Assembly: GCA_964023205.1 (NCBI GenBank)
Contig: OZ026844.1
Coordinates: forward strand, 26,944,934 to 27,008,933
Length of the DNA stretch: 64,000 bases
Reading direction: 5' to 3'
Source of the DNA: Lutraria lutraria
Taxonomy: Eukaryota; Mollusca; Bivalvia; Venerida; Mactridae
Shown here: piece after piece, positions 1-13,395 of the stretch
Position numbering within the stretch: position 1 is the stretch's first letter
Layout: every line of letters begins with the position of its first letter
Position numbers and translations under genes: made by a program
The notes under the pieces: generated by a model
What the model saw: the letters and a program-made list of their open reading frames with translations, nothing else
Database searches by the model: none
What the model was told of the DNA's origin: nothing

Positions 1-689
1 ATCAAGTTGATGCATATTTGTGGGTAAATCAAATAGAATATGAATATAGATTTATCAACCTTTATAAAAAAATTATTTAAGGCAACAGCTGATCATAAAG
101 TGTCTCTATATTTGATAGTGTTATTTCGATCATGCTTATGTCATTAAGTAAGTATCCTTCATTCTCATATTTTTTGTGGATTTGTTTCTGGTCGCAAATA
201 CTCACTCATGCAGTTGATTCGGCTATCCTAAATGCAGTCAAGTTTTTGTCAACATTATTTTCTATTGTATACAAATGTTACAATGCGCTCATAACATGGG
301 AATCATATGCAAATAAAGATAATGTTCAAATTACTGTAAATTATGTTATTTGTCCAAAAAACAATGAAACTGGCCACTTTTGTGTTAATCTCCAGCATAT
401 GCAATCAGTAGCAGTTGTCTACCTTACCAGATCCAGCAAATTAACCACTTGATTAGGTATAATGCACATAAAAATCAAGTCAAACCATTATGTTATGGTT
501 TAATTATAAAGCAATTAAAATCATCCAATAAACGTTTTGAGAGTTGATGCCTGATTGATTCTTTGTAATTAAGGGCAGATTAAGGATTTTCTTGTTTATT
601 TACACTTTATAAACTCGTTACAAACACTTATATAGTTATTTTAACGATATCGTTGAGATCAAAACCAACAATGAAGGTATAATACTGTT
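1..689. other. AT-rich non-coding stretch
   Basis: No gene, repeat or RNA is recognised here. A 106-codon open frame at 132-452 (+) has no recognisable domain, no splice context and a composition typical of AT-rich non-coding DNA, so it is not called as a gene. Confidence 0.5.
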
Positions 690-1010
690 AAACAAGCTAA
701 AACGTAGCAAATTTTCTAATCCAAGGGCCCATAACTCTTTAACTTCTGGTCCGATTCCATCCATAACTGAACTTGTCCAAGACCGTAAGGTCATAAACAT
801 TCATTGTAAATATGATTAGGATCGGTGAATAAATGAAGGCGCTAGAGTGTAAACAAGCTAAAATATTGCAAATTTTCAAAGTCAAGGGCCCATAACTCTT
901 GAAGGTCGGGTCCGATTCCGCCCATAATCAAACTTGTCCAAGATCTTTAGTCTATACACATTTCCTGAAAATTTCCTGTTAATAAATGAAGGCGCTAGAG
1001 CTAAAAAACG
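690..1010. repeat. Dispersed repeat with two ~161-bp units
   Basis: The phrase CAAGGGCCCATAACTCTT occurs at 722 and 883. Each is preceded by an AAACAAGCTAAAA-type segment and followed by a GTCCGATTCC segment and then an AACTTGTCCAAGA segment. The two units are therefore diverged tandem copies about 161 bp apart. The wording is of a kind seen in molluscan dispersed repeats (recall, not a search). No coding capacity is seen. Confidence 0.6.
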
Positions 1011-1556
1011 AGTCTTGTGCTAGAGTGTATGCATTACCCAAAACTAAATGTATGCAGTGTAGAATTAGAGTGCGTGTGATGGTTTGTAACTACCGAAACG
1101 AGGCTATCCAATCAAAATCCCAGAAAATATGAGACAGTTTCTGCGAGACACAGACTACCGAATGTGAAAGTAAAAACGTTACGATTTTGTTTCAAAATGG
1201 AATTTTTGTACATTTCAAACTGTGAATTGTCATTTGACATAGTTTTTGCTAGGTTTCAATGTACACGTTTGACTGTTTATTTGTAATCCGCCAACGCCAG
1301 CTTGAAAATAAGTTGTTAACCCCCCCCCTAAAAATACAGATCAACGGCATACATCAATATTTGTTAATGCAGAATCAGAAGCAAGTTTATACAGCTGATA
1401 CTACTTGCCACAGCCGTGGTCCAGTGTTCAGAGTGTTTGGCTTGTAGCCTGGCAATCTGGTTTCGAAGTTGGTTGAGGCAGTCAAACCATTCAATGAAAA
1501 GTTGATATACATGTGTATCATTATGTGAAGAAGTTGCTGACTCCTTGTCAAAGGGT

Positions 1557-2165
1557 AAGTTAGTACTGCAGGTTAGAATACAGTCAAGTTAGTACTGCAG
1601 GTTAGAATACAGTCAAGTTAGTACTGCAGGTTAGAATACAGTCAAGTTAGTACTGCAGGTTAGAATACAGTCAAGTTAGTACTGCAGGTTAGAATACAGT
1701 CAAGTTAGTACTGCAGGTTAGAATACAGTCAAGTTAGTACTGCAGGTTAGAATACAGTCAAGTTAGTACTGCAGGTTAGAATACAGTCAAGTTAGTACTG
1801 CAGGTTAGAATACAGTCAAGTTAGTACTGCAGGTTAGAATACAGTCAAGTTAGTACTGCAGGTTAGAATACAGTCAAGTTAGTACTGCAGGTTAGAATAC
1901 AGTCAAGTTAGTACTGCAGGTTAGAATACAGTCAAGTTAGTACTGCAGGTTAGAATACAGTCAAGTTAGTACTGCAGGTTAGAATACAGTCAAGTTAGTA
2001 CTGCAGGTTAGAATACAGTCAAGTTAGTACTGCAGGTTAGAATACAGTCAAGTTAATACTGCAGGTTAGAATACAGTCAAGTTAGTACTGCAGGTTAGAA
2101 TACAGTCAAGTTAGTACTGCAGGTTAGAATACAGTCAAGTTAGTACTGCAGGTTAGAATACAGTC
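1557..2165. repeat. 29-bp minisatellite, 21 copies
   Basis: Twenty-one head-to-tail units of 29 bp fill 609 bp exactly. The unit begins AAGTTAGTACTGCAGG and ends AATACAGTC, and contains a PstI site (CTGCAG). Copies are identical except one G-to-A change near 2056 (AAGTTAATACTG). There are no spacers, so this is not a CRISPR array. Such homogeneity implies recent expansion, and the copy number in the assembly may not be exact. Confidence 0.97.
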
Positions 2166-3880
2166 CAGAAAAACAGGTTAGGTGAACCAGGAGCCGTATA
2201 TACTCAAATATTGTTGAAATAAGGCACTAAACCCACTGAACAATAAAACAAGCTTTCAATGATTGCCGAGTGAGTTCTACATGTACTTATAAATACTCTT
2301 AATCCAATGATAACACAAAGCAAGTCTGACTCTGCTGCAACCTTCAGCTTAGGGATTACCTATTGATCATATTGTACATTTCTCAATCGATGATGACACT
2401 AATGTTTCATCTGTTTTCAATATGACATTTTAAATAAAATAACCCCCAAAAAGTAGAACATAGTTTGCATGAACAAGATTCATTACACATTTAAAGAGAG
2501 TTAAAGAGGCTTGAACTTTTATCTATGACTAAATATTCATAGTTCTGAAACCAAGCAATAAGACCACAGTTGACCCTATGACATGTATATATACTTCCCC
2601 CACAATTTGTTATCTTAAATATTATTTCACTTGAGAGAATCTGAACAAGTGGTGGATTCATTTCCTATGTATCATAAACTCCTGTAAGGTCTTAATGTTT
2701 TATCTTTTAATGAATAATGATATCATTATATATACAGGTTGAGTCAGACAGACAGGAAACCACATCAGCAACCTTCACGATGTATAACATGACTAACTCC
2801 TGTATTTACACATAGGCAAACATGACAATTATATTTCCTTATCTATAACATTTGCATTTGTAATTCAATTTTCATGACTAACAACAATAGAGGTTTCTTC
2901 TATGAGAAAGAAGCCACTGTTTATATCTTGGAAAACAGACAAAAGCAACGCCCAAAAGTATAAGAATGAAAATCACTCGAAAAAAGTTGGCCAAGATAAG
3001 AGCATAAATTGAAACTCATTAATAAACCATCAACAACAGAAAAACAGGTTTTCACAATAACAGAAAGATTCATTTTAAGTTATAAACTATGTTGATGTCT
3101 TATTCAGTAATGTCCCACATAAAATCTTCATCAATCATTACAAAGCAGTTCTTCTAGATCAGAGAATGCAATCAAAGTACTGAAAATACTCATGAAACTG
3201 AACTTACAGACTTGCACTACAACATAGAAAGCGAACTAGTTTAACAATTGCATGCAGTACTTTGGTCAGCATTAAAATTCATGAGTGCCAAACTATCTTT
3301 CAGTTTCTAAAATCCATTGAACGCAATAATGAGTGACATCACAACTTCTGACATGCTTGTGTTGTGAGATCACAAAATCCATGGATGAACTATTTGCTAC
3401 AACTAAAACACAAGACAGATAAACTGAGAGATATGCATTATCGGACATAACATCGACAATACAGGTAGTTTTAGTTTGGATTTATTTGTATCTTTGTTTG
3501 TAAAACATAGCAGAAAAACTTACCTACCTGTAAACATCTGAACCATCCTGATGAGTATTTTGGCAGACTAAACTGGAGACATAATGTTGGTCTTGTTAAA
3601 ATAACTTGAAATTAAAAGCAATGAATGACTATAAATAGTTGGCAGTGATCCAGCCACCCACTATAGGAATTCCCAGCCTTCTAATAATGATAGGACAATG
3701 TGACTCACCCCTTATTAATTGAACCAAAAGATTAATCTAGATTTATATAATCCTTCAAGCTACATTCATTATGAAGTGTAGAATAACTTAAAGGTCAATG
3801 GCCATGAACTTATAATTTGCAATCACTAATAGTTAATACACACCTTTAACTGAATTGTAATCATGTCATTTAGGTAACAT
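2166..3880. other. AT-rich non-coding stretch
   Basis: No open frame with coding character, no repeat array and no RNA gene is recognised in this stretch. Confidence 0.45.
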
Positions 3881-4010
3881 ACAGGATTATGCCTAACATG
3901 CAAATAACTGGCATTGTTCATAATTCAATTAAAAGGTAGGGTTTGGCCGTAACAATAAAAATTTACAAAGGACTAAGAAATTCAAGGACGAAGAAAAACA
4001 AACTGTCTCC
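3881..4010. repeat. Local duplication, copy 1
   Basis: This stretch matches 4908-5043 closely. Both contain ATTATGCCTAACA, AATAACTGGCATTGTT, AATTCAATTAAAA and ACAAAGGACTAAGAAATTC in the same order. The copies lie about 1 kb apart in direct orientation. Whether the block is a dispersed repeat or a local duplication cannot be settled from this window. Confidence 0.75.
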
Positions 4011-4204
4011 TTAAAAGAAAAAAATACAATTCTAAGTAGTTATTTGACACTGAAAATGTTTACACCGGTTAATTTAGGATCAGTGTATAGACACATAAAT
4101 TTTTTCAGACATGTAGCTTACAGAGTTTGTATAAGAATCTGTACAGAGAGCTGAGAAAAGTTCATCATGACAGTCATCTACAAGACTTAAAATCAAATGT
4201 TTGA

Positions 4205-4440
4205 TAGAAGTACAATAGTCTCAACCACAGACCAAGGCTGTAACAAGAGGGACGCAAGCAGTGTAAACCCTGGTATGTTCACTGCCTCAGTGAGATCTAC
4301 CCATCTATGAAGTTTCATGTTGCTTCCTTTTATAGTTTCTATGAGAGTTATGAGCTACATGAAAGTGTTTGCACAGACGCAGACAGCGCAGTGATCACAA
4401 TAGCTTGACTTTCCTCCCCTCGAAAACAGCCGAGCTAAAA
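4205..4440. repeat. Probable dispersed repeat with GATCACAATAGC end
   Basis: This stretch opens with AACAAGAGGGACGCAAGC and closes with the GATCACAATAGC motif, which also closes the repeats at 26490-26600 and 35614-35952. The middle has no coding capacity. It looks like a diverged member of the same general class of molluscan repeat. Confidence 0.4.
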
Positions 4441-4492
4441 AATGATATTACGGTAGTCGCTTACCACACACTGCTGTGAGTTCCAGTTGAAC

Positions 4493-4580
4493 AGAATTCA
4501 TGAAAACATGAGTTTTTCTTGAACTATTCTTGCAAAGTTCATGAAAAGTTCATGAAGTATGATCAACTATTTAACACAGG
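4493..4580. repeat. TTCATGAA-rich module, copy A
   Basis: The module starts GAATTCATGAAAACATGA and ends TTCATGAAGTATGA followed by TCAACTATTT. The same start and end are found at 5240-5320 and 13113-13395. The interior is rich in partial TTCATGAA palindromes, so the strand could fold back on itself. Confidence 0.6.
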
Positions 4581-4701
4581 TATGACTCCCACCAGGACCA
4601 GACAAAATACACAACTGAAGATGCAGCAGCTGTCAATACATGCAAAATGACTCTGGCTGGTGGCAGGCAGGATATTCAACTTCAGAGAAAAATATTTTCA
4701 G

Positions 4702-4752
4702 TCAATATTATTACTATATCAATATTATTACTATATCAATATTATTACCTAT
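4702..4752. repeat. 17-bp tandem repeat, three copies
   Basis: TCAATATTATTACTATA is repeated three times head to tail. The last copy has a small change (ACCTATA). Confidence 0.85.
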
Positions 4753-4907
4753 ATGTTCAGAGAATGAAACTGAGATTTGAGATCAGAGACTGTTTTCTAG
4801 GGGTTAAACCTTAGTACCAGGTGAAGGTTAGAACAATGCTGATGATGTTGATCCAGTCCAACCATCTGACATTAGCTCATTTAACAAAAGCCATTTACAT
4901 AACATAC

Positions 4908-5043
4908 TTAGCAGAATTATGCCTAACAATTATAATGTAAATAACTGGCATTGTTTGTAATTCAATTAAAAAATAGGGTTTGACCATAACAATCAAAATC
5001 TACAAAGGACTAAGAAATTCAAGGACGAAGAAAAACAAACAGA
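4908..5043. repeat. Local duplication, copy 2
   Basis: This is the second copy of the block at 3881-4010. It has an insertion-like difference after GCCTAACA and otherwise near-identical wording through CAAGGACGAAGAAAAACAAA. Confidence 0.75.
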
Positions 5044-8000
5044 ACAGAACAGAGAGTTTTATAATTCAGTCAGATGACTCATTTCAATTAAACACCAGTT
5101 CAGGAAACATCTGCCCTATAATTGCAGTTTGATATCATTATACATGATAAATAAGCTGCATTGTTTGCTGTATAGCTATAAATTTACAAAACAACAAATG
5201 CAGATCTAAGCCTCTCCCTCACTCAGTGCTCCTTCGAAAAGAATTCATGAAATCAAGAATTTTTCTTGAATTAATCTTTCATGCTTCATTAGCTATTCAT
5301 GAAGTAGGAGTAACTATTTGTCAGGGAGGGTCAAGTTGTTATGGTCTCTAACTAGAATCACTAGCCACTCAATACTGGGACTAGACAAATTTCATAATGT
5401 AAGGTAAGCTATCCAGTTAGCTTACAGAAAGTTGGTGTGATGACAATCAAATTCATAGCGTTGGAACTTTTCATAATAGAATTAAGCTCTTCAAAAGGCG
5501 AAGCTTCATCTTACATATTGCAACCATTTTTGGGTTTTAGAAATAAGGTAAGATGCTTTATACCACTACATCCTCCATTTTCTTTCAAGCTTAAGAAAAT
5601 TCATCATTGTTAAAGTCAAATGTGGCCTTGAATGTGAAAGCCATGAAAATGTCTTTCTAACAAAGACTGATATAAGAGCACCATCTGTGACTCTAAAATA
5701 TTTGAGTCATCTGTCTCAATATTCATTCTCCCTGTATAATAAAGTCCAGACAAAATCAACAGCTGCCTTCTGAAGGTTATCTCAGAAAATCCACACAAAA
5801 AATGAATCACTAAAGTCTGATTGAATACATTATCTTTCAAAGCCTTCATAATCACTAACACTGAGACCAAAAAAGCACCATGTTTCCACCAATGCACCCG
5901 AAAAATATAGGGTCGGCAGACTGGTGAATCTCTTATTTTCAATTTTGTTTTTAGTTTGGAGATATAGTTAATACGAAATTATTTGCAAGGGAAGATATTT
6001 GCCAAGGCTGAAAATAGAGTCAGTGGGAAACTATGAATTTTTTTTAGCTTTAGACAGAAAGCCTTCATTAAATGCTTCAAGCTGCTGTCTCATCTTGTAA
6101 GCTTAATACAAGGTGTAAACACTGAAGTAAGAGAATTATGTGAGCTTACATAATAATCCCAATAGAAGAAAATGTATTTTAATTATACAAATTATACACA
6201 AACCGATTTCAATGAAAATGCAATAAATGAAGACTTATAAGATCGCTTGAGACTTTTGAAGCCTAGTTCTGTGCACAATCTGCATCTAACACAAGATTTC
6301 ACTACAGATTTATCTCAAGGATTGTCTGCAGACAATGGAGAGTTTGTGATAGAAAAGGGATCCCTTATTCTTAAGCTTTCACAGATTAGATTTTCAGGAT
6401 ACCCAGCATCAGTTGAGCCAATAGTGTATTGAAATGCTCCCCCATGGCTAGCTAAGACGTGTCGGCTACAGGATTGAAATACTAGGCAGGTGAATACTAG
6501 GATGAAGCATATGATTCATTGTAATTAGAATATGCAAAGTTTGTAAAATGTAATTTTGACCTGAAGAATTATGTTATGTGCAGGACAAAACTTGATGTAG
6601 TGAACATTTCTGCCAATTTATAAATTACTTAGTTTCAGTCAGGAGACACTTGTTGATAGAATGAGGAATGGACAGATATATGAGAGTGCATCCTTATTGT
6701 ACCAGATCAGTATTGGACTAAAATGCAAATTTGTGAATGACCAATATTATTTGGAAAACGTGTTTGCTATGGTTTATATAAAATAATCAAGTGTTAAAAA
6801 TCTTTTCAAGGTAAAGCAGAACAACATAGGAGTTAAACAAACAAGGTTTAATAAAACACATAAAAAAACATTATGCACATTATACATGACTAGATTGCAA
6901 TCCTCTTAAAAAAACATTAACATTAAAAACAAATAACCATAATCTGCTATGATACAACCATATTGAACTTCAAATAGCATTTCCGATATTATGCCACAAC
7001 AACTTATCTAGGTCAACATCACAGAGCAATGCCTGCATGACTTTCTTACCTATCAACTATTAATTAACAAAATAGCAGACAAACACATTCAACTTTGAAC
7101 TCCCTCTTCTGTTGTTTATGTCATGTGATCATTGTGGATATTTCTCAACTATGATCATCCTCAGTGTATTTTGAAGTCAAAACCATTTATTTCACTCATA
7201 TCATGTACATTCATGACAAAATGAAAAGATAATGTATTTTCATAACATTTCAACAACATAACATTCATGATTTTTTTCTATCAATGAACAATTAGAGGAA
7301 CGAATGTCATAACATAATTGAATAACCAAACTCGCTCTCTGTTTGTTTATGTCACATGATCGTTGCGGATATTTCTGGCACTATCATTAATTTCTGCTTC
7401 GCTATAAGCATCTGAGATTTTGCATTGCCATTTAGAAATAAGCACTTCTTAGAGTATAAAGTACAATGATTAAAATCTGAGCAAGCTTTCATTGTATATT
7501 TCAATTATTCATATAATCATATACATACATTAATATCAATTTTAAACATGATTGCTTCAGGGCAGGTTCACTATGAAAGTTGTCAATTATAGGACAATTA
7601 ATTACATAGCCAACGAAAAGCAATATTGAAAATACACACATCACGCGTCCGACCCCTAAGGTCAATGTGACAGACGAATGCTCATTAAAAGTGATGATTT
7701 ATCAATGACACCCTAGTAGGTATATTAGGACCTTTCTATACACTTTGTAAGGTACATACACAAACGGTAGTACGACAAAATATGACAAGATTTAACAATA
7801 AGACATGAAGTGATTGAGGTGAATTGAATAATTTAGCACGTAAATAGTTAGTTAACACGTCCATAAAATCCACCTTTGAATAGCTTATACAGCAATAATA
7901 TTATGAAGAATCAATTCAGTATTTTTCTCTACAATGTTCTGTCATATTTGGCAGTTCTATATTTAATAGCGCGCAAGACAAAACAATGTACAGAATTTGA

Positions 8001-8983
8001 AAAAAAAACATAAATAGAACATCTAATTTACAATCATAATGTATGTCCATTGTAGCAAGAAGTCATTCTATAACAGAAACAAACTCAGCAGAAAAATATG
8101 CAGAGTCAGCAATTTTCAATTAATTGCTATAAATTCAGTAACAATAACCAAGCTGTTTGTAAATGAAATTTGTTGATTCTTCTAATGCCAAGGGGATAAA
8201 CTTTGTCTGGTTGGAAATAATCATTCTTCAGCAATTAATTAATATTCTTTAGTCTAAAGTTAAGATCCAAGGGCTATGTATTATAAAAACCCTGGTCCTG
8301 TATGATATCATACATCCACAGCTGTTGAACATGTAACTAAAAATTCTCAATGACATTTTGAATTACAAATTTGTAGTAAGAAATAATTTGTACATTTAAA
8401 GATACCTATTCTCAAATATTTAGGAATCTTAATAACGTAAAATTAAGAATAATTTTGTTTCATTATTTTCTTGTCTCCATCAGGAGATAAAAATAGTGTA
8501 CTTACAGAATAAGATGATATATTAAAGAATCATGTTATGGACTGCTTGACATAATACCTCCTATTTTCAAATGATGACATTTTACTGAATCATATTAAAA
8601 CTGGGAGTTTATTAGATAGTTAACTATTTGTAATGATGAGATATTAGTACTATAACTTATACATAGCCCATGGCTGGTAGGGAAACAATATTTAATGTTC
8701 ATTTAATGAAATATAAATCATGATTGTACACAAAGATAACATAATCCTGACATGAATGACAACTAATGTTGAAATAGGGGCCACAGGTAATGTAAACATA
8801 GGGATCAAATCCTGATATTTTAAATCTGACCCTTATTTAAATCTTAATCTGATAAAACATTTTAAGAGGAAGGGTCAAGCTAAGGGGACATTCCCTTTTC
8901 AAATAGAAGCACATGTGAGAGCCAAGAAAAAGACGGCAATATTTAATCCACTGGAGATCGTACATGTACCTAAATTACATAAA
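5044..8983. other. Non-coding stretch with a small duplication
   Basis: No gene is recognised. A TTCATGAA module (copy B) lies at 5240-5320. A segment containing GTTTATGTCATGTGATC and GATATTTCT at about 7110-7160 recurs at about 7335-7385 (GTTTATGTCACATGATC). Part of 6950-7070 resembles 29981-30060. The remainder is AT-rich sequence with no feature I can support. Confidence 0.5.
5240..5320. repeat. TTCATGAA-rich module, copy B
   Basis: This is the same module as 4493-4580. It begins GAATTCATGAAATCAAGAA and ends TTCATGAAGTAGGAG, TAACTATTTGTCAGGGA. The interior differs from the other copies, as expected for old dispersed copies. Confidence 0.55.
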
Positions 8984-9090
8984 TACAGTGTAACCTCTCC
9001 AAAGCAACACACTTTGGGAGTAGCAAAATTATGTTGTTGAAGGGAGTTTGTTGCTCAAAAGAGGGCCATTCTGGAGAGGTTGTCTTGTAC
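8984..9090. mobile_element. Small MITE-like foldback element
   Basis: The left end (TACAGTGTAACCTCTCCA) is the imperfect reverse complement of the right end (CTGGAGAGGTTGTCTTGTA). The same terminal wording flanks the element at 54491-54598. At about 107 bp it is too short to code and is best explained as a non-autonomous DNA transposon. Confidence 0.6.
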
Positions 9091-12000
9091 ATGTTAAACA
9101 AATATGAGTTCAAACACAATCATCCACTGTAAACAACTCTGTAGAGACCATATTCTCACACAAGAATATTTCTTTCTTATGTTATACAAATCGAATAGGT
9201 AACATCGAAATTCAATTTTATTTTTTAATTAATAAAAAAACCACAACTTTTAGTCAGAAGGGGTCCACTTTTTAGGGGTTTTACTGTAGATCTGAAGTTA
9301 CAATGAAAATGTCATGATGATGATAATGTTAATGATTGTTTTAAGGTTGACATTCCATAGATGAATGATTTTGATTTATACCAAAGTATGAGATAAGGTT
9401 CATGACTGTTATCAAACATCAGCTTATTTAGTTCACATCAAAGGATTTAGTCAATAATTTCATGGTATCAATACCAGATGTTAGGGTATGTGTTGTGGCA
9501 AGGCAATAAAATTACATAGGGTTAAGTACATATTTTATTTGATCATACAATGTAATGCCAACAGCTATCTGATGAAAATACCACAATATGCATTAATGCC
9601 CATATATGGGTAGTTTGTCATAATAATGTTAATCCTGTCATAGCTACCTGCAGATCACCAAATTATCCCAGTAAGTGAAGTGGTTATCAGTCACGTTACT
9701 GCAAGAATTTAACTATATGTTGACAAACCACTTTTTACCCTATTCTTTGACTTAAAAACATCAATCATATTCAAAGTCACATAAATAGGAAATATGTATA
9801 AACTGAATATTGTTGCATTTCATACAATTCTGTACAATTACAGTCAAACCTGTTTTGGTCGCTAACACTGAATACTACAAGTTCTTCGAAAGATTTAATT
9901 TTATTACTTAGTACAAACTGACCCCTGAATAAAGGCCACCTGTCATTAATGCTCACACTATGTCTTTCTTCAGGGTGGCCGTTATTCACAGGTTTACAAC
10001 CCAACATTCTGATTTATTAGAACTTTAATAATCTAGCATAAATGAATAATGCTTCACCAAATCTAGTAATTTAAAGCTGAAGTGTCTGTTTCTAGTGTAA
10101 TACACAATCACACAACTGATCCCCAATTGTTTCTGCAGGATTGTTCCCTCGCATTTAAAGGTAGTTTATTGGACAGGATGGCTTAGGGTAAAGATAAATG
10201 TGACAGGGGTGTGGTGCCATTGTGGAAGTATATTATCAGCTTTAAGAACATCCAGATACAGTCTTCACATAAACAAAATATTTATTGGTTTTTAAGACAA
10301 ACACTAAGCTTGTATAAACAAACAAACAAGCAAACAATATAAACAGAAGTTATTTATAAATTGGAATCAGTATTTTACTACATAAATTTAGTCTATAGAC
10401 TAACTACCAAATGTAAAATTGAATTAATTCATTAGTCAGTGATCAATACAATCATACAAGACTAAAGCCAATTCATATTTTCACCTTGCCATTGATTATT
10501 TTGTTATGCAACAGAGCTGAGCTCAGCAGTAATAAAGTAAGAGCATAAGGGATGGATCTGTTAAGCTCACATTATTAAGGAACTGACAGTGTTTATCAGA
10601 ACAGTGCAAAAAAAAATTTAGCCTATGAATAGCAAACCACCTTCGAATACCCCCACCCACCCAAGTGAATATAAGCCCTTTAAAGTTTAATATATTTTGG
10701 ATAGAACAAAATGACCTTTGAATAAAGACCAGAATGTATCTTTTCCAAGAGTGACCTTTGTTCACAGGTTCAACTGTATGTTTAAGTGAATGTTATGGAC
10801 CAGGTTAAACTAATCATACCAGTAGTTGTACTATTAAAGTTGGACAGAGTGTGCAGCTGGTCCAAAATCAAAATGACTCATTTAAGGAAACAATGCATTC
10901 CTTCTGTAAGAAATGATTATACTTGTGTTTTGATACAAGTATTTGAATTATTGCATATTGACAACAGAAGGGGTGTCAACTTAATACATTATCCTGTTAT
11001 TAACGACCTTCTAAAATGTATTACTCAGTGAAATTAGTTTGCATTCATTTATGTCTCATATCACTCTGTATCAATAAAATCTAAGCAACCAAGTATTGAG
11101 TGATCAAATCAAACAGCCTAATATAGCCGATAGATTAAGTTAATTGAGAAATGCTCACCATATCTATGACCTTGTATAATGCTGATAGGGCCTGATGTTT
11201 AATGTGAATCATGCTGTTTGTAGGAAATTTATCATTTATTTTCAAGATGTTATAGGTTCTCCGAAAAAATTCTATTTGGTGGCCAATTTGTCCAGCTTTC
11301 TACATTGTTGGTATCGAAGCATGCAAGAATAGATCATAATTTCATTAATTCTTTTAAAGGGGCAGACACAAAGAGAGGGAAGTGAAAGCACAAACTGCTA
11401 AAACCAATATGCAGACCACAGAATGATGTGAAACATGCAAGAGGTACTAAATTCCACACCCTGATGTACTGACCGGTCATTGCCGGACACACAGAAACCA
11501 GTCAACCAACTAGAAGAAGTCGTCTTTGCTGTGTGATTAATGAACAACGTATTTATAAACCTTAAAAGAATATCTTAGGTCACATTTTTTTATGTATTCT
11601 ACAAAGATTCCATTCTAAGGTCAGTCAGTACCAAGACTCCCTGGTTAGGGGCATGGCGTGCATGCATCATGGCGTGCATGCATAATATTTTGGATTTTGG
11701 CTTACATACGCAACACACAACATGCGTTTATACATGCAATCAACATTCCAATGTATGATAATAATAGTTTGATAGATAAGGAGCTGAACCCAATCTTGAA
11801 CTATAAAAAAATTATAAGAACAAATATAGTTGACTTAAATACTATGACAAGGAATGCCATAAATGATTCAAAAACATCATTTCAAGTAGCATTAACTCTA
11901 CAAATGAAGAGCTAATGTGATAAAATGTATCAAATTTGTATCAATTTTGAAGAGGAGGAAGAAAAAACTGCAAAATCAGTTTCCTGTCACATGTTCACTT

Positions 12001-13112
12001 GAATACCTTAGTCTGAATATTATTTAAAGTGCTAAAGTCAATTACGACATTGTTTCTCAACAAGTAGACCAAACAAAGGACTGTACACAATGTTAATAGC
12101 ATACACAAACATTCAGATGGCAAATACAAATTTGTCGACAAGTGCAGGTGTGTCATCCAAATAACACAGAACAGCATTAAAATGAGTGTACTGAAAAATA
12201 ACTTCAAATAAAAATATTTCACCACAGTCACACAGATAGGGTAGGTTTAACCTCAACAAACAGACCGGCAAACCACCCAGACAAACAGCTAGCACATTCT
12301 TCTATGGTCAGGTAACAAACACACCATTGTTTCCTAGCCGTCAAAAATTCCTTACATTTGTTAAGTAAATATGCTAACACTAATTAATTGAACACAAACC
12401 ATGGTATCAATTTACTTAAATCAACGATACTTGAATGGCTTTACATGAATGACATTAATCCAAATGAACATTTAAGAAGTAAAGACTATGCTCCAGTGTT
12501 ACCTATGTAGTATGATTTAATGACCGGTTACAAAAATAAATTAGACATTTCTGTCATCAACTTCAAGCTTGCTGGTATGGAGTTTAAAATGTATAAATAT
12601 GTTCAAATTAATGTATACACTATTTTGCCGTCCTTCCATTAACATAATTTACTTCATCAAGATTTTCTTCACAATAGCTACACAAACTCTTAAGGAAGGT
12701 GATACCTTGCAAGAGTGAATCACTTGTGACATTTTTACATACATACTGCTATTTTTACAGAATATTCAATTAAATGAACAGTCCTCTTTAAAGACTCTTG
12801 TTATGTTCTCTGCTTGTATACGTTCAAAAAATTACCTAATATGGTGTACGTAAGAGATTAATTGCTACAGAGACTGAACCAAATTCAACCAATCCACCAT
12901 CTTTTCTTCAAGCGGGCAATATCGGAATCTAGAAAGACACCATATATGGTACTGTCAGCTCTGTTAATTATTTATAAACTAAACAGAACTCATGAGTAAC
13001 TACAAAATCCCCCCAGGTACATATTAAAATACCATCCTTTTTTGGACCTTCATGAAAAATGATCATCCTCATATAAACTCTTATTGAGCCTCTATCAGGC
13101 ACCTTTGATTGG
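9091..13112. other. AT-rich non-coding stretch
   Basis: Apart from the small inverted-repeat element at 9839-9997 and a related fragment at about 10690-10780 (ending GTTCACAGGTTCAACTGT), I see no gene, RNA or array. Open frames of 76-85 codons here lack recognisable domains. Confidence 0.45.
9839..9997. mobile_element. Small MITE-like element with CAAACCTGT ends
   Basis: The left end ACAGTCAAACCTGT is the near reverse complement of the right end CACAGGTTTAC. Internal wording (GAATAAAGGCCACCTG, GGGTGGCCGTTATT) recurs in inverted order at 56694-56831, inside the plexin intron. It is a short non-coding foldback. Confidence 0.55.
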
Positions 13113-13395
13113 AATTCATGAAAACATTAATTGTTCTTAAACTTTTATTGCATACTTCATGAATTGTTCTTAAACTTTTATTGCATACTTCATGAATTGT
13201 TCTTAAACTTTTATTGCATACTTCATGAATTGTTCTTAAACTTTTATTGCATACTTCATGAATTGTTCTTAAACTTTTATTGCATACTTCATGAATTGTT
13301 CTTAAACTTTTATTGCATACTTCATGAATTGTTCTTAAACTTTTATTGCATACTTCATGAATTGTTCATGAAGTATGAATAAATATTTGACAGGG
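13113..13395. repeat. TTCATGAA module (copy C) with internal expansion
   Basis: The ends match copies A and B: GAATTCATGAAAACATTA on the left and TTCATGAAGTATGAATAA then ATATTTGACAGGG on the right. Between them a 33-bp unit has amplified (13131-13361). The last unit ends in an inverted repeat: CATACTTCATGAA is followed by TTCATGAAGTATG. Confidence 0.7.
13131..13361. repeat. 33-bp minisatellite, seven perfect copies
   Basis: Seven exact 33-bp units begin TTGTTCTTAAAC and end CATACTTCATGAA. The unit length is a multiple of three, so one strand shows an 83-codon open frame made of an 11-residue repeat. That frame is a by-product of the repeat and not evidence of a gene. Confidence 0.97.

Noticed and set aside
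1557..2165. CRISPR-like array (29-bp repeat)
   Set aside because: The repeats abut with no spacers, and the window is animal DNA. It is a minisatellite.
13131..13382. 83-codon open frame encoding an 11-residue repeat
   Set aside because: It arises because the 33-bp unit is a multiple of three. The units are perfect at DNA level with no sign of coding selection.
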